Below are positions 63,315 through 64,000 of a DNA stretch of 64,000 bases, piece after piece. Under the pieces are notes generated by a model, which saw only the letters and a program-made list of their open reading frames with translations, did no database searches and was not told the origin of the DNA. The number at the start of each line of letters is the position of its first letter. The stretch's first letter is position 1. A program made the position numbers and the translations under genes. The DNA comes from CAIKMD01 sp963702925 (GTDB lineage Bacteria; Pseudomonadota; Alphaproteobacteria; ATCC43930; CGMCC-115725): contig OY969771.1 of NCBI GenBank assembly GCA_963702925.1, forward strand, positions 2,728,001 to 2,792,000. Reading direction: 5' to 3'.

Positions 63315-64000
63315 TCAATACGCGTTTTGCCGCAACAACGCGACGCGGACCGTCATGAAGAGAATCTTGATGTCGAGCCAGAGCGACCAATTGTCGATGT
63401 AATAAAGATCGTAAGCCACGCGGCGGCGTGCCGCGGCAAGCAAATCGATCTCGCCGCGCGAATTGTTCACCTGGGCCCATCCGGTCAGGCCCGGCTGCAC
63501 ATGGTGGCGCAGAAAATAATTGTCGACCGCCTCGTGATAGAGCCGTTCGCCGGCCTTCATCGCGGGCACATGCGGTCGCGGGCCGACCAGCGACATGTCC
63601 CCGCGGAACACATTGATCAGCTGCGGCAGCTCATCCAGGCTGAAGCTGCGAAGAATCCGCCCAACCCGGGTGACGCGCGAATCGTTCGGCACAGTCCGGT
63701 TTGCGCCCGACAGATCGCAACTTTCGACGCGCATCGTGCGGAACTTCAGAACGCGGATAAGCTTGTTGTTGAAGCCAAATCGGTCCTGAATGAATAGCAC
63801 GGGACCGGCGCTTTCAAGCCGGATCGCCAAGGCAATCACGGCGAGCAGCGGCGCGAAAATAATCAGCAGGATCGCCGACAAGAACCGATCCTCGCACCAT
63901 TTGATGACGCGGCTCCAGTTCTTCAGCGGGCGGTCCAGGATTTCGATGGTTCGGGCCGATGCCAAATCCCCGATACCGCGCATCGGGAAGCTGTTGATCG
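63315..64000 (-). CDS. WcaJ-type undecaprenyl-phosphate sugar-1-phosphate transferase (5' end outside window)
   Basis: The catalytic C-terminal domain is complete: a membrane segment (LSAILLIIFAPLLAVIALAI), KFRTMRVE, RVGRILRSFSLDELPQLINV, SLVGPRPHV and GLTGWAQVN. The frame has no stop up to 64000 (INSFP precedes the internal ATG at 63983), so the protein extends beyond the window; WcaJ-type proteins carry an N-terminal four-helix membrane region and a CoA-binding-like domain, about 460 residues in total. It starts repeat-unit synthesis by loading glucose- or galactose-1-phosphate on undecaprenyl phosphate. Confidence 0.94.
   Translation of the reverse strand, partial: INSFPMRGIGDLASARTIEILDRPLKNWSRVIKWCEDRFLSAILLIIFAPLLAVIALAIRLESAGPVLFIQDRFGFNNKLIRVLKFRTMRVESCDLSGANRTVPNDSRVTRVGRILRSFSLDELPQLINVFRGDMSLVGPRPHVPAMKAGERLYHEAVDNYFLRHHVQPGLTGWAQVNNSRGEIDLLAAARRRVAYDLYYIDNWSLWLDIKILFMTVRVALLRQNAY

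Overview
The window is high-GC DNA with dense, overlapping genes. It most resembles an alphaproteobacterium: FNR/FixK-type palindromes, a bacterial transglutaminase-like cysteine peptidase, a Gsp type II secretion system, a CHASE hybrid kinase and XDH-family molybdenum hydroxylases. No rRNA, tRNA or CRISPR array was seen. The species cannot be fixed from this sequence.

Region 1 (1-11 kb), molybdenum enzymes and aromatic acid activation. An IorAB-like molybdenum hydroxylase pair (the large subunit is cut by the window start) lies divergent to a benzoate-CoA-ligase-like gene. That ligase converges on an unusual two-gene operon: an XDH/CoxM-type FAD subunit followed by a protein that joins an XDH-type [2Fe-2S] domain to a DMSO-reductase/formate-dehydrogenase-type bis-MGD catalytic chain. 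FNR/FixK-like palindromes precede the ligase (2467-2480), the FAD-subunit operon (7610-7623) and cstA (11013-11026), which suggests low-oxygen induction. A CHASE-PAS hybrid histidine kinase follows.

Region 2 (11-19 kb), pyruvate module. CstA and a YbdD-like partner (pyruvate uptake family), pyruvate dehydrogenase-type E1 alpha, E1 beta and E2 without an E3, a short malic enzyme, and an orphan NitT/TauT-type periplasmic binding protein. A decayed partial copy of the binding-protein gene, with an exact 47-codon deletion, lies upstream of cstA.

Region 3 (19-30 kb), type II secretion. gspD-gspK on the plus strand converge with gspE-F-G-H-I-J-L-M and a GspC-like gene on the minus strand. A long palindrome sits at the gspH/gspI junction. 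No prepilin peptidase is present.

Region 4 (30-41 kb), condensation-less NRPS-like island. A 1461-residue protein reads A-A-PCP-TE with a recent tandem duplication of the adenylation domain. A second protein joins an oxalyl-CoA-synthetase-like ligase to a closely related PCP-TE. A complete 951-bp IS5-family element lies between them. Next is a Tat-exported GH71-like alpha-1,3-glucanase containing a C10 tract, then a BTLCP peptidase. Gene remnants flank the island.

Region 5 (42-64 kb), exopolysaccharide cluster. It encodes a WcaJ-type initiating sugar-phosphate transferase (cut by the window end), a Wzx-like flippase, a Wzy-like polymerase, at least seven glycosyltransferases, a polysaccharide deacetylase, an acyltransferase 3, an FkbM methyltransferase, a HAD-UbiA fusion and a large GT-C-like membrane protein. 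Orientation changes, lower-GC stretches and duplicated or truncated fragments show that the cluster was assembled by repeated recombination. Secretion, the glucanase and the NRPS-like enzymes may all act on the cell-surface polysaccharide, but that link is inference from position only.
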